From positions 663,001-727,000 of the forward strand of contig CAMRHE010000156.1 of NCBI GenBank assembly GCA_947044405.1: DNA of 64,000 nucleotides, given 5' to 3'. The translations under genes were made by a program, and so were the position numbers. A model generated the notes under the pieces. The model was not told the origin of the DNA and searched no databases. It worked only from the letters and a program-made list of their open reading frames with translations. The stretch comes from Leptodactylus fallax (lineage: Eukaryota; Chordata; Amphibia; Anura; Leptodactylidae). This document shows, piece after piece, positions 1-11,829 of this stretch. The first letter of the stretch is position 1, and each line of letters begins with the position of its first letter.

Positions 1-1
1 C

Positions 2-403
2 CTCCAGTCCACCTTAAACTGTGGTGCTCGCTTAATACACCTCTCCCCCCATTCTTCATCTGCCGCTCCCCTCTGCCAATCCCTTCACTGGCTACCCGTT
101 GCCCAGCGAATAGAGTTCAAATTACTAACGCTGACATACAAAGCCATCCACAACCTGTCCCCTCCATATATCTTCGACCTAATCTCCCGCTACCTGCCCA
201 CACGTAACCACCGATCCTCCAAAGACCTCCTACTCCGCTCTACTCTTATCCGCTCTTCACACAATCGTCTCCAAGACTTCTCCCATGCATCCCCCATACA
301 CTGCAACTTATTACCAAGACACAAAAGACTGTCCCCCACAGTCACAAGCTTCAAGATAACCCTGAAGACTCACCTATTCAGGAAGGCCTACAACCTCCAA
401 TAA
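2..403 (+). pseudogene. L2/CR1-type LINE, reverse transcriptase C-terminal fragment
   Basis: An open frame runs in from the window edge and stops at 401-403, giving 133 residues of the extreme C-terminal part of a non-LTR retrotransposon ORF2. The string SLHWLPVAQRIEFKLL followed by TYKAIHNLSPPYIFDL is the conserved block at the end of L2, CR1 and Rex1 type proteins, and the frame ends with THLFRKAYNL just before the stop, as usual in those families. It lies after the catalytic RT domain, so this piece has no enzymatic core. The frame is undamaged, suggesting a fairly young insertion, but the left part lies outside the window so full length cannot be judged. Clade assignment among L2, CR1 and Rex1 is by motif memory only. 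Confidence 0.8.
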
Positions 404-632
404 CACTACTGTCTCCATACCACCACCTGAACAGCCTCTACCCCCAACTTCTGTCTTTATCCCTTTTCCTTCATAGATTGTAAGCCCTTGCAGGCAGGGC
501 CCTGTATCCCACTGTGCCAGTTGGTCACTGTTAGTATTATCTGTTTTGTATATCTTGTGTACCATATGTAAACCCTCAAAAGTAAAGCACCATGGAATTA
601 ATGGTGCTATATAAATAAACAATAATAATAAT
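404..632 (+). mobile_element. 3' UTR and AAT-repeat tail of the L2/CR1-type LINE
   Basis: This non-coding stretch follows the LINE stop codon directly. It contains TAAGCCCTTGCAGGCAGGG, the phrase AAAGCACCATGGAATTAA and ATGGTGCTATATAAATAA, and ends in short AATAATAAT repeats. Such microsatellite tails take the place of poly-A in L2/CR1 elements. A related tail, in the other orientation, was captured inside a Tc1 copy at 28050-28115. Confidence 0.75.
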
Positions 633-639
633 GGCTATT

Positions 640-1764
640 GAGTGTTCTGGATACGTTGTCTATGTTTGCTGAAGGCATCGTGTTGCTTGGTGGGAATTTT
701 AATGTAGCTCTCCAACCTTTGCAAGACTCATCCACTGGCATATCCTGTTTCTTTTAGCAGACTCTCTAAATGTTTATCTTCTATGCATCTGATAGAAGAT
801 CCTGAAGATCCTTCTACCCAACTACCAGAAACTACATTTTTTACTCTCATCCTCACAAATCCTATCATCGCATCGACTACATTTTTATCTCCACACACCA
901 TATGACATTATCTTCATCTCCTTCCATAGGTAGTATAACTATCTCTGACCATGCTCCCATTTCTTCCCTCCATCCCCATAGCTATGACTGGAGGCTTAAC
1001 GAGACGTTACTCTGTTCCCCCCGATGACAGACAGATTATCACACAAGCCCTTACTCACTAATTTAACAACACTCCAGATGTTCAGCCTAGCGTGATATGA
1101 AATTCATAAATCTGTGATCAGAGTTCCCTTTATCAGTCTAAGCTACTTTCGTAAGAAAGAAAGAGCTAAAGAAATTGATATTCTGATCTCCCGCATCGCA
1201 TGCCAGCAAAAAAATCGGCAACTCAGGGGGTTATCTCAGACCTTATACTATGCAGAAAACGGCTTAAGGACTGCCGCAATCTGAAAGTGGCCAAAGCTTA
1301 TCTATCTACATCCCACAAATATGATATACATGGTAATAAAGGTGGCAAACTCATGGCTTATTTGGCTAAAAAGAAACTGTCAGGATGAAAAAACTGATGC
1401 TGAAAAAACCTTCAACTGGGTGGACTGGGCCTTTATGACACTGATGATACAATGTTTTGGACTCCCCCCACTATTCATGCATAAAATTAGGTTACTCTAC
1501 ACTACACCCAGCACCAAGGTGAGAGTTAACGGTTGCCTCTATCATTCATTTAATATTAGAAATAGCACTAGACAGGGCTGCCTCCATTCTCCCCAATTAT
1601 GTGTCTTAATGATTGAAACTTTAATTCAGCCTATGAAACAAGACCCTCTCTTAGAAGTCATCACATGCTGCAGTACCCACCACCAAGCAGCTGTGTTTGC
1701 AGACAACCTCCTTGTCATTCTCACTAATTCTTCCGTTGCACTCCCACATATCGCACTGATTTTA
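640..1764 (+). pseudogene. L1-like ORF2 relic: endonuclease and partial RT
   Basis: Frames broken by stops still read as an L1-type ORF2. An APE-like endonuclease shows a GGNFNVAL strand, then SYHRIDYIF and ISDHAPISSL (the catalytic S-D-H region). At 1200-1388 a frame carries HGNKGGKLMAYLAK, the L1 motif before the RT. Sequence then jumps to the RT palm: TDAEKTFNWVDWAF, TRQGC and AVFADNLLVIL. The usual RT box is FADD; here it reads FADN, so a catalytic aspartate is lost. The jump near 1380 removes the RT fingers. Reverse transcription by this copy is not possible. Confidence 0.75.
1750..1764. repeat. Target-site duplication, left copy (15 bp)
   Basis: The 15-mer ATCGCACTGATTTTA is repeated exactly at 3330-3344. 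The two copies bracket the minus-strand LINE at 1765-3329, and the reading of L1-A resumes after the second copy, so this is a bona fide target-site duplication made by LINE insertion. Confidence 0.9.
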
Positions 1765-3329
1765 TGTTTAATCAGTTTTTATTGAGGTTTTTACAAATAA
1801 TAACAAAAGGAAACAAAACCAATACAAAGGCATCAAATAAGGCAGTAGGAGGCATGCAGGCCACCCAATCGTGGAGAAGTCGCTGAGGAACAGCCAGGGT
1901 AGAGGGCTGCTGACGCCTGCAACAGAAAAACCAGTAACGGGTGGCACTATAACAACATGGGGAAGTGCATCATTGGGGGGTGATGGCAGAGAACACTATA
2001 GAACAGAAGGAAAAGTCTGGCTGTGGAGGGCCACCACAGTGCCACTTGCGCACTAGAAGTAAAAGACAAATGCTGGAAGGAAAGGGTAACTTGGGGAAGA
2101 CACGGGTGAACAGAAACACATAAAACCACATACAAGACCGGGATGGGACAGGGCACACTGAGGAGAGAGGGAAAGGGAAGGGGAGATAGGGATGGTACAG
2201 AAGGGGATAGCTAGACCCCTTATGGGAAGGGGAGCAAGGCGCTCCCAGTTCAGGAAAAGAAAGAAGAGAACTCTGAAGTCTCCTGGAATATCACCCACGG
2301 GCCGCCAGAGGGACTAAAATTTAGAAGGGTCAGGCGAGTCCTCAGCCACCAGGGCCTCCATTCTCTTAATAAGGAGAAGCTCCTGTAGGAACTCAACCAG
2401 GGTCAGCACAGCAGTACTGCGCCAATGCCTGGGAATGACTGTTCTGGCGGCAGTCAGAAAATGTCGCAGGAGGTCTCTCTTAACAGCGGAGACGTTCCCT
2501 GGTATAATGGAGAGAAGGGCTAGACGAGGTGAGGGTGTGACAGATTTGCCACTCACTTTAGTATACAACACGAAAACAGCATCCCAGAAGGGTCTGAAGG
2601 CAGCACATTCCCACCAGATGTGATACAGCGTACCTCTTTTGGAACCACAACGCCAACACCGGTCGGATACACCAGGATAGATCCTGTGCAGGAGGTCAAG
2701 GCAGCGGTACCAGCGGGTCAGTATTTTATAGTTCTTTTCCTGCGCACTGCAAGGCAGCGGGAGCTTATGCGTATACAGGAAGGACCTATCCCAATCGGCA
2801 GGTGAAAGCCTAGTACCAAGGTCAGATTCCCAGTGGCTGATATAGGAAGGGAGTCCAGGTGTAGCATCCTTGAGGAGAATGCCATAGAGAACAGAGAGGA
2901 CACGTGGGGTGGTGTCAGCGCAAGAAAGAGTAGACTCCAAGTCAGTCAAGGGGGATAAGAGCATGGGAAGTAAGGAGAACTTATGGAGGAAGGCAGTGAG
3001 CTGACCATATTCCAACCAAGATAACCAGAGACCGAGGTAGGAGGGGAGGGGAGAGGTGTACTACCTACAACTTGGTGCAAGTGAACGTCATCCCTCCCTA
3101 GCCAGCAAAGGAATTTATCTGCAGAACAACCCGGGGGGAACATGGGATTGTTGAAGAGAGGGCTGAGGGGCCCGGGACCCTGGCAATGTGACCGCCCACA
3201 CACACCGCATCCCAGGTCCTCAGGAAATGGGATGACAGCACAGAATGCCTAACAGCACTGGAGCGGAAGTGGGACGGGATCCAGGGCAGAGAGGGAAGGT
3301 GAGCTGAAAGCAGTTCGGCCTCTATAGAG
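1765..3329 (-). mobile_element. 5'-truncated L1/Tx1-like LINE (L1-B) nested in L1-A
   Basis: A minus-strand LINE 3' end of 1565 bp sits inside plus-strand L1-A and is bounded by an exact 15-bp duplication. Its own 3' end (low coordinates) reads CAATAAAAACTG with no long poly-A. Only the last quarter of ORF2 is present, the normal outcome of incomplete target-primed reverse transcription. It is younger than L1-A and much better preserved. Confidence 0.9.
2314..3329 (-). pseudogene. L1-B ORF2 C-terminal fragment with zinc knuckle
   Basis: The open part (3015 down to 2314, 233 residues) covers the region after the RT domain. It contains FSAQEKNYKILTRWYR-like text and the knuckle CWRCGSKRGTLYHIWWEC, a C-x2-C...H...C cluster typical of L1/Tx1 ORF2 C-termini and thought to help RNA binding. 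It ends in a basic and leucine-rich tail. Between 3016 and 3329 the reading continues in other frames with stops (CVGGHIARVPGPSA). No endonuclease or RT core is present because the copy is 5' truncated. Confidence 0.85.
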
Positions 3330-3344
3330 ATCGCACTGATTTTA
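3330..3344. repeat. Target-site duplication, right copy (15 bp)
   Basis: Exact second copy of ATCGCACTGATTTTA, marking the 5' junction of the nested minus-strand LINE. Confidence 0.9.
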
Positions 3345-4782
3345 AATGGCTTTGGATCTCTTTCCAACTGAAGCCAAGTGCATTTCCTGCCCACCATCTC
3401 TTGCATCAATACTAGATAGAATATCCCCTTTTTCACTATGCTCTGACTTTATTAAATATCCTGTTCTTACTCTGACTAATTCACCTGACAGCTGGTATGA
3501 ATGTAACTACGCTCCACTCTTTTCACAAATTGAAAAATTAATAACTTTGTGGCAAATTCAATACATTTCATGGATGGGTAGGTCCAACCTCCTTAAAATG
3601 GTGATCCTGCCTAAAATACTATACCTGTTCCAGACTCTCTCATTCTCATTCCCCCCGAAGTTCTTCTCCACTCTGTGGAGACTCTTCTCCCGATAGGTGT
3701 GACATGGCTCCCACCCCAGAGTAGCTTTTCATACACTGACTAAACCTAGAAGATCTGGTGGTATAGGCGACCCAGACATGGAAACCTACTACTATGCCAC
3801 CCAACTCTCCAGGGCCCTTGATTGGTTCGCACGAACATCTCCTAAACTGTTTGTGCCAGTGGAAGAGTCTACACTTAGCCTCCCTCTTACCTCTTACTGC
3901 AGCCCTGCAGGGCCCTTCTCCTATTATGTCTGTCCAGGACTTAGTACTCTTGAATATGCCACCCCTGGATATGCTTCCTGCCCTCCCTAAACTAACCCTC
4001 TATTTGCCCTATGGTTCTATCCTCCTATATGGAGTCCACTCTCACTCTGAACTCAAACTGAACCCAGTATTTGCTTCAATACACTTCCTAACCAGACTAT
4101 TAGAGCCGCATACCTGGCAGCATACAAATCCGAATTTGCACCCAGAACCACCACCTGGCTGGAAAAGTTCTTCCTCCAGAATCAACCTCCTGAAAAGCCT
4201 TTATGTCTGTTTTACGCTAATCTTTTACATGAGCTAGATGAGCTAGGGAAACCAGCCCCCTCTCCCATTGTTTTGACTACAAGAATCCACATACATGATA
4301 ACTGCAATATGGCACAAAACACCTGCCCAGTTACATAAGTACTCACCTGACATTTCCCCCCTTTGTTGGCAATGTCATAATTACATTGATTCTTATCTGA
4401 ACCTATAGTGTGAATGTGACAAAATTAATCCCTACTGGTCGTAGGTCTAACGAATCCTTGACTGGATTTGTGGCCACTCCCCTCCTTCTGTCTCCCTCGG
4501 TTATTTTCCTCCACCTCTGGCCCACCCTTCCTCCCAGATTTCCCAAACTCCTATGGCTTCAACTGTTATCAGCAGCCAAAGCTCTCATCCCTCTCTACTG
4601 GGCCTCTGAATTCCCTCCCCCAAATTCCCCATCTCCTCAGGAAGATCTTGCAGATTGTCCGCATGGAAGAGCTCTCACACTTGGAACTACATACTTACCA
4701 TAAATATAGAGCTATCTACTCACCATGGTACTCCTTCACAAAGGATACTACGTGGACCCACCTGTGGACTGACCCCACCTAG
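3345..4782 (+). pseudogene. L1-A ORF2 C-terminal relic
   Basis: After the nested insertion the plus-strand LINE resumes. Frames at 3346-3696 read ISWMGRSNLLKMVILPKIL, matching the conserved L1 block that normally reads ISWLGRIN-LKM-ILP. A decayed knuckle (LCWQCHNYIDS...CECDKINPYW) follows near 4360-4440 with a stop inside it, then a C-terminal frame to 4782. Several frameshifts and stops show it is old compared with L1-B. Confidence 0.75.
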
Positions 4783-5041
4783 TAACCACATCTAGCCTCA
4801 CCAATTAGACCCTTGACAGACTACTACCCTGTTTACTCTGTCACTGGGTATTACCCATTGATTAACTCTGTCATATATGTTACTGTTTATTTGTTAACTA
4901 CCTTGACAATTTCAGTTTTCCTGTTTCATAATCCTATTCAATTGTAATGCATTCTCTGATATTTCTGTTCATACTTTATATATTATAATATATATACTAT
5001 ATATTCAAAAAACAATAAAAATATATTTGAAACAAAAAAAA
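4783..5041 (+). mobile_element. 3' UTR and A-rich tail of L1-A
   Basis: AT-rich non-coding DNA ending in AACAATAAAAATATATTTG and a run of A (about 5032-5041). It marks the 3' terminus of the outer LINE. Confidence 0.6.
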
Positions 5042-5529
5042 ATCAGTCAATGTGATGAACACACAAGTGCACAGCTCATTACCAGACAGATATCTGAGGC
5101 CCAGGACAGGTGATTCATGATAACAAACAGTGCTTCTCACCTCTCCTGGGCTCCAGTGCAGAACCCCGTGTGATTGAGCCTCAGCGATCTCTGACATCAT
5201 TCAAAAGACCCGGAGTCCAGGAGAGGTGAGTAACACTGTGTTTTATTTTATTGCCCCTTCCCCCTGGTCTTTCGCTCATTATACTCTGGGGTCTGAAGAG
5301 ACCCCAGAGTATAATAATGGTACATGGGTCGCGATCACCAAAAACTTCATCCAAATCTGAAATTTTTGGAAAATTTGTAATTATAACTAAAGGGGCCACC
5401 ATGGAACATTATACTGTGTGGAGGTGCCACTATAGGACATTATGCTAAGTGGAGGGCACTATCGAACATTATACTGTGTGAAGGGGCCACTATGGGACAT
5501 TATACTTTGTGCACTGTGGGAGATTGTTT
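5042..5529 (+). mobile_element. Fragment of the minisatellite-bearing hAT family
   Basis: This matches internal parts of the complete copy at 57546-59935. It carries GAGAGGTGAGTAACACTG, a perfect hairpin at 5278-5315, and about four copies of the 30-32 bp unit (GGGCCACTATGGGACATTAT and variants). No TIR or target duplication is visible, so it is a truncated or deleted copy. Confidence 0.6.
5278..5315. repeat. Perfect 17-bp palindrome with 4-bp loop
   Basis: ATTATACTCTGGGGTCT at 5278-5294 is followed by GAAG and its exact reverse complement at 5299-5315. Near-identical hairpins occur at 24624-24661 and 58216-58253, with a degraded one at about 24902-24945 and a half-site near 57972, always inside the same hAT family. 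Confidence 0.85.
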
Positions 5530-5533
5530 TTAA

Positions 5534-5863
5534 AGGGGTTCTCCAGGAACAAACTCCAGAGGGGCCTTGGATAGGTGTAACATAAAAAAAAAAAAAAAAC
5601 ATACTCACCTGTCCCTGGTGCTCTGGTGTCAACTGCTGCAGCCCGTTTGGTCATGTACCGTGCCTCAGTCCCTGGAAGCCTTTGCCACAATCAGCGACCC
5701 AGTGGTCACTATAGAGAGACCGTTATCATCACTTATATACGTCACTGTCCCTTCCCAGCAACCGCTGAGGCCACTGATTGGCCTCAGTGGTCACGTGGGA
5801 TACAGAGCTCACAGGTGAGTATGTGGTTTCTACTGTAATTTGCCCAATTCCTGGACAACCCCT
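5534..5863. mobile_element. T2/Kolobok-type MITE with TTAA target duplication
   Basis: TTAA at 5530-5533 and 5864-5867 bracket a 330-bp element. Its ends, AGGGGTTCTCCAGGAA and TTCCTGGACAACCCCT, are near-perfect inverted repeats. TTAA targets with AGGGG ends fit the T2/Kolobok-type MITEs known from Xenopus. There is no coding sequence. Inside are an A-run and two outward splice-donor-like strings (ACTCACCTG and CAGGTGAGT). Confidence 0.8.
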
Positions 5864-5867
5864 TTAA

Positions 5868-7104
5868 GCTGAGCACTGAAGCTGGATTTATGTCCCTGGC
5901 TTCCTTTAATCACAACGCGTGCGCTGGAGGCTCAGTGACGTTTCTCTGTCAGGCAGCTTCAGTGCTAAGTGGTGCGAATGCGCAGTGGTAGTTAAGCCTA
6001 ATTTTCTAACTCCGAAAACAGAAAAGTTGGTCAGCATTACCAAACAATGTGAGCAAGAAATGCAGGTACACGCTGCTTTGTCTGCAATACAATTACAAAA
6101 ACAAAAAGTTGCGCCAGCACTCTTTCTAGCACCAAGAGCATTAGTACAAATACCTACTGTACATACAATTACAGTTTAATCAAAATATAAACAACAAGAG
6201 CCTTATATATCTTTTTATACAGTAGGTATTTGCAGTAATGCTCTCGGTGCTAGAAGAGTGCTGTTGCAATTTTTTGTTTTTGCAATTTCCTTTGATCATG
6301 TGATGTTTTCACATGATCTTATTCATTCATAGGACTATGTTTGAATATTAAATTTTTCCCTCCTTAGCTTTTTCACGTTAGATCATCTTGTGATCATTTG
6401 TATTCTTAGCGCTTAATTTAATTTTTTTTTTTTTCCCCTGCTTTGATCATCGGTTAATTTACGTGATCTTGTTTTATTTTATTTTATGTTTCCTATTATA
6501 ATCACATATTGACATCCCGTGATTTCTTTATGCTTAGCGTTATTTTCTAATTTTTCAATTTTTGTCTAAATAAGATATTATACTAGATTTACATTTTTTC
6601 TTTGCTATATTATGAGATTAGATTATATGGGTATTTTTATCCCATTAATTTTTTTGCAGAATGTTATATTTGCATTTTCTTTTCATTTTTTCATTACGTG
6701 ACTAATTTTATATTCTTTGTTTCAAATTTCCCTCCAATATTCTTTGATCATGTGATGATCTCACGTGACCTTATTCATTCATAGTGCTATATTTGAGTAT
6801 TTCCCTCCGTATTTTGTTCACGTGATCATACATATTCTTAGCGCTAAGTTTAAAACATATATTTTTATTTTTTTTTTTCTCCCCGTTAGTTACTTTTTAT
6901 TTTATATCATATGTCTATTATATTTATGTGTTTTTGCATGTTCTTCTGTGATTATGGTTTATATTTACATATGCTATTACCGTTAATATTACCGTTAATG
7001 TGATCTTTTAGCACATTGTGGGTTAAATTTTCAATGTTACGTGAATAGGTGTGGTTCTTTTGACAGACTATTTATTCTGACATCAGTGAATACAAGGTTA
7101 AGCT
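5868..7104. other. AT-rich stretch without genes; inverted and direct repeats
   Basis: No coding region was recognised. A 13-bp inverted repeat (AGCACTGAAGCTG / CAGCTTCAGTGCT) lies at about 5871-5883 and 5952-5964. A longer imperfect inverted repeat joins 6090-6161 and 6218-6288. A roughly 450-bp direct duplication is suggested by the shared phrases TTTGATCATGTGATG, CTTATTCATTCATAG and ATTCTTAGCGCT at 6290-6440 and 6740-6890. Confidence 0.5.
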
Positions 7105-7262
7105 ATGATTAAGGAGCCTTGTCTGCTCTGAAATGTGTAGGCTATTTTTCTATTTTTTGTCATGGATCCGTGAAATTTTGGATTTTTTTATGCCATTTTA
7201 TCTTAATCTGGATTAAAAGTTAAATCTTATATATCTTTTGATGCTGGAATTTTATTCAAGCC
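7105..7262 (+). mobile_element. Possible Penelope-type 3' tail with degenerate hammerhead-like core
   Basis: CTATGATTAAGGAGCC ... GAAAT resembles a decayed CTGATGA - stem - GAAAC core. The following AT-rich stretch has the look of the tails seen at 8350-8480 and 26482-26907. There is no coding sequence and no target duplication; this is a weak call. Confidence 0.3.
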
Positions 7263-7806
7263 TTCCTTATCTATAATAATTGTTAATGGGTGGTCCACAA
7301 TGGCGCATAATAGTGTGTGCAGGGGCCACTATGGGGCATAATACTGTGTGCAGGAGCCACTATGGGGCATAATAATGTGTGCAGGGGTCACTATGGGGCA
7401 TAATAGTGTGTGCAGGGGCCACTGTGGTCCATAATAGTGTGTGCAGGGGGAATTATGGGGCATAATAGTTTTTGTTGGGAACGCTATGGCACATAATAGT
7501 GTGTGTAGGGGCCACTATGTGGCATAATAGTGTGTGCAGGGGCCACTGTGAGGCATAATAGTGTGTGCAGGGACAACTATGGCAGGGGGCACAATGGAGC
7601 ATAATAGTGTGTGCAGGGACCACTATGGCACATAATAGTGTGTGTAGGGGCAACTATGGGGCATAATAGTGTGTGCAGGAATGCGGTTTTTGTGGAGGGG
7701 TAGTTGGGGGGAGCGGTCGAGAGGGTGGTCGTTTGAGGGGGGTGGGTCGGGGGGGCCCATGTCAAATGTTCGCCTTGGGGCCCAGTCATTCCTAGTTACA
7801 CCACTG
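7263..7806 (+). mobile_element. hAT-family fragment with minisatellite and right TIR
   Basis: The left part aligns with copy 57546-59935 from GGGTGGTCCA onward. About 12 units of the 30-32 bp repeat (GGGGCCACTATGGGGCATAA) run to about 7680. The right end CATTCCTAGTTACACCACTG is the family-type terminus (reverse complement CAGTGGTGTAACTAGGAATG), typical of hAT ends. The left TIR is missing and I saw no 8-bp duplication. Confidence 0.65.
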
Positions 7807-7874
7807 TGTGTGTCGGCCATGTGCCGACCATGACGATTATTTACGGCCTCGTGCAACCGGCTTAAAAGGACAGC

Positions 7875-8110
7875 ACAATAGCTCAGTGGCTAGCACTGTT
7901 GTCTGTCTTGCAATACTAGGGTATTAGTTATCTTTCAACCAAGGACAACATCTGAATGACGTGTACTAAATGTTCTCCACATGTTTAAGTGGATTTCCTT
8001 CGTTTTTTCACACTATACAAAAACATACTGATAGATTGGCTTCCTAAGATTTGGCTGTAATGTATGTTTCTAATATAGGGTAATTGAACTGTGCGCCCCT
8101 CTGGGGGCAG
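7875..8110 (+). mobile_element. Old tRNA-derived SINE-like or L2-associated repeat
   Basis: TAGCTCAGTGGCTAGCAC looks like a polymerase III A box (TRGCNNAGYNGG). It is followed by CCAAGGACAACATCTG, AACATACTGATAG and GCCCCTCTGGGGGCAG in the order seen in a widespread frog interspersed repeat. It is clearly diverged, and the B box is not convincing. It is not a functional tRNA gene. Confidence 0.5.
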
Positions 8111-8148
8111 AAAACTGTTGACTTTATAAATATATTATATATATTTTT

Positions 8149-8152
<4 letters not shown>

Positions 8153-8196
<44 letters not shown>
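8153..8196. repeat. (TA)n microsatellite
   Basis: Uninterrupted TA dinucleotide run of about 44 bp. Confidence 0.95.
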
Positions 8197-8199
<3 letters not shown>

Positions 8200-8349
8200 G
8201 AAGTGTTAAGTGTCTAAGTCTTTTTCACAGTGAATAAAGGCAAATGGCTGGCTAGTATCATTTACTACTTTTTGTTTAGTGGTGTACAAATCTTATATGA
8301 AATGTTAGTGGTTGCCTATTCTTTGACACCTGTAAGTCTATAAAATGTA

Positions 8350-8480
8350 TGTTTTATGCCATCACTAACACATTGCTTGAGAACGGTCCATGTGAATTGG
8401 ACTGAAACGTTGCAGTATGGGGTAATAAAACTCCTCCACTCTTTTTCACTTTAATATTGGTGTGCTGCCTGTTTTTTTTT
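8350..8480 (+). mobile_element. Penelope-type 3' tail with hammerhead-like motif
   Basis: CTTGAGAACGGTCCA ... TGGACTGAAACGTTGC contains a stem (GTCCA/TGGAC) flanked by CTTGAGA and GAAAC. This resembles the hammerhead core CTGATGA - stem II - GAAAC reported in Penelope-like elements. An AATAAA-like tail follows. No protein part is attached. Confidence 0.4.
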
Positions 8481-8563
8481 TTTTTTGTAGTATTTGTATA
8501 AGGATATTGCTAATTCCTTTGGGCTGGCAACCTTCCTTGTATCTGGTGCGGTCTTCATTATCT

Positions 8564-9619
<1,056 letters not shown>

Positions 9620-11663
9620 TATATACACAGACAGTATATCTCATTCTAGCTTTAGACATTTTGATAAATCTTTCTAATTTTAAGACTGTCTAGTCTAATT
9701 TTGCACTGTCTAATTTTTAGACAGTATTAGTAAATCTGCCCCAGTATTACTGGGAGGAATTTTTAATAAAGTTGCTTAACTGGCATAGGGCAACCCAGCC
9801 TTGTAATAAATCAGACGCACTCCCGTGTGCCAGAATTGAAATCTATGCCACTCAGGACCTGGACTAAATTTCATGTTTAACTCATGCCAGTTTTCTGATT
9901 TACCCACTTTTGCAATCAAGGAGAAGAATGAATGAGGCACAAGTACACCCATTTATGCCAGAAAGATGTGTAGATGGGTTAATAAATCCCCCACCCCCCT
10001 TGTCTTCATTTTTGTATATAACCTCTAATACAGTCTACCTACAATACTGTGTCTAAGACAAAGTAGGAAAAAAAAGGTAAAGTTGAATGTACTATAATGC
10101 TTTAACCAGAGCAGAAAGAAGAGCCAGCTGGTGCCTCAGTATGCACAGATTGCAATGAACAATTTCCCAGAACCAAGGAAAACATCCTCAACCTGTGCTT
10201 TGAAATTGACTTTTCTAAGCCAGCAATGAAAGGCCGTGATCTTGTGCCAGTTGATAAATGCCCAGCTGTATGATATAGCCCTTAGGCAGACATGATTCTT
10301 CACTTATGAATAGAAGAACACAGTAAGATTTTAGACTGCATCACAAGATCAACAGGCAGAAAACAACCCAAAAACAGCAATTATGATTCATGAAAACAAC
10401 CTCAAATGAATGGACCCCTCAAACCTTCATTCAGTTATTTAAATAATAAAAATAAAATACTTTTTATTCATTCAATTATTCATTCAGGTAAAAAATATTA
10501 AACCATTAGAAGCTAAGAACCCCCAAAGCAAAGTTTGCTCCATCCATCTTGCTGAATTAGAGCTGCTCTATGACTCTGTTTACCCAGGCCAATTATTAGG
10601 ATGAGAAAATTGACAACATAACTTGTTCATCTGCATTCATTTGCATTGGCCTTTACATGTGATCATTCATCTACCATACAGTTCTATTATGGTAGCAGCA
10701 CATTATATTTTTATGCTTAATAAACCATATAATCAGCCGATCAGCTCCAGTGTTGGCTGAATGCTGCCCTGTTTACACAGTGTTAGGCTCTTTGCAGATG
10801 ACCATAGACCGTATTGGCTTTTTCCCAGATAGCACACTGACCCATTCATTTCTGTCGGCCCACACAGACGACTGAATTACATGGGCCGGTGTGCAGGACA
10901 ACAGTCCTGGCCGCAAAACTCAGGACAGGTCCTATTTGGTCCTGTTTGGTTTTGTGGCCGTTCTTCCATGGCTCCTATTCATTGAATGAATGGGGCCGCG
11001 GAAACATGGCCGATGCATGATAGATGACATCTGTGTTCCCCCCCGACCTAATACTCTGGAACAGGCATCCCTGTGAATGCTTGTCTTATCACTGGCCTGC
11101 GTGAAAGGGCCTTAAAGATGAAGTTCTTATGACAATATGGCAGTTCTACCTGTAAAATTTCCAGAGAAATCACCAGTTCAAAACACGGTTGGGAATGGCA
11201 TGTTTATATATGAAGCTGCAGTTGTTCTCAATCCTGACTGTTCCAACTTTTAATATCTCAGGAAATAATACAGGAAGAACTGCATATCTCAGTGTACTCA
11301 TACTGACTTTAAGATAAAGATTGTCTTCACATGGTTGACAGTAAATAAGCTTAATTTATTAAAAAAAAAAGTATAATAAAATTAACCAATATACTATTTA
11401 AAAAATAATGTAAATAAAAAAATAAACAACCATATTAGGTATCCCCATGTGCATGTACAGTAGGTCTGCACTATCCAAAAAATATTATTTATCCTATTAT
11501 TAATTAAAAAAAATATATATTATTTATCCTGTAATTAGTTTTGGTCATTTGCCTTCATCAAAAGTATCCATAAAAAGTTATTAACAAAAAAGTTGTATAT
11601 ACCAAAAATGGTAACAGTCAATTCTACAACTTGCCCTGCTAAGAAAGAGCCTCTCATATAGCT
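9620..11663. other. No gene seen; unique-looking and low-copy repeat DNA
   Basis: I recognise no coding sequence. A GC-richer block at about 10740-11115 (GGGCCGGTGTGCAGGAC, ATTGAATGAATGGGGCCG) resembles the block at 19136-19290 and may belong to a frog interspersed repeat. 11340-11560 is AT rich. 11570-11663 (AAAATGGTAACAGTCAATTC) resembles an internal section of the TTAACCC-type elements seen elsewhere here. Confidence 0.4.
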
Positions 11664-11786
11664 ATGTGATCAAAACAGGTAAAAAAGTTATGGACCTATA
11701 AATACAGTGCCCCAAGACAAATAGTTTTTTTTTTTGTTTTTTAAAAAGAGCATTTTATTTAGTAAATGTGGTTAAACATAATAAAA

Positions 11787-11829
<43 letters not shown>

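Larger units (their letters stand above)
633..5041 (+). mobile_element. Decayed L1/Tx1-like LINE (L1-A), split by a nested L1
   Basis: The element begins inside the endonuclease domain (5' truncated) right after the AAT tail of the preceding LINE and ends in an A-rich tail near 5020-5041. Endonuclease, RT, C-terminal knuckle and 3' UTR appear in the right order on the plus strand. Part of the RT fingers is deleted around 1380 and a younger LINE interrupts it at 1765-3329. I could not find a convincing target-site duplication for the outer element. Confidence 0.78.

Noticed and set aside
7875..7900. tRNA-gene-like A box
   Set aside because: Only the A box is convincing; no cloverleaf or B box. 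It fits a decayed SINE-like repeat.
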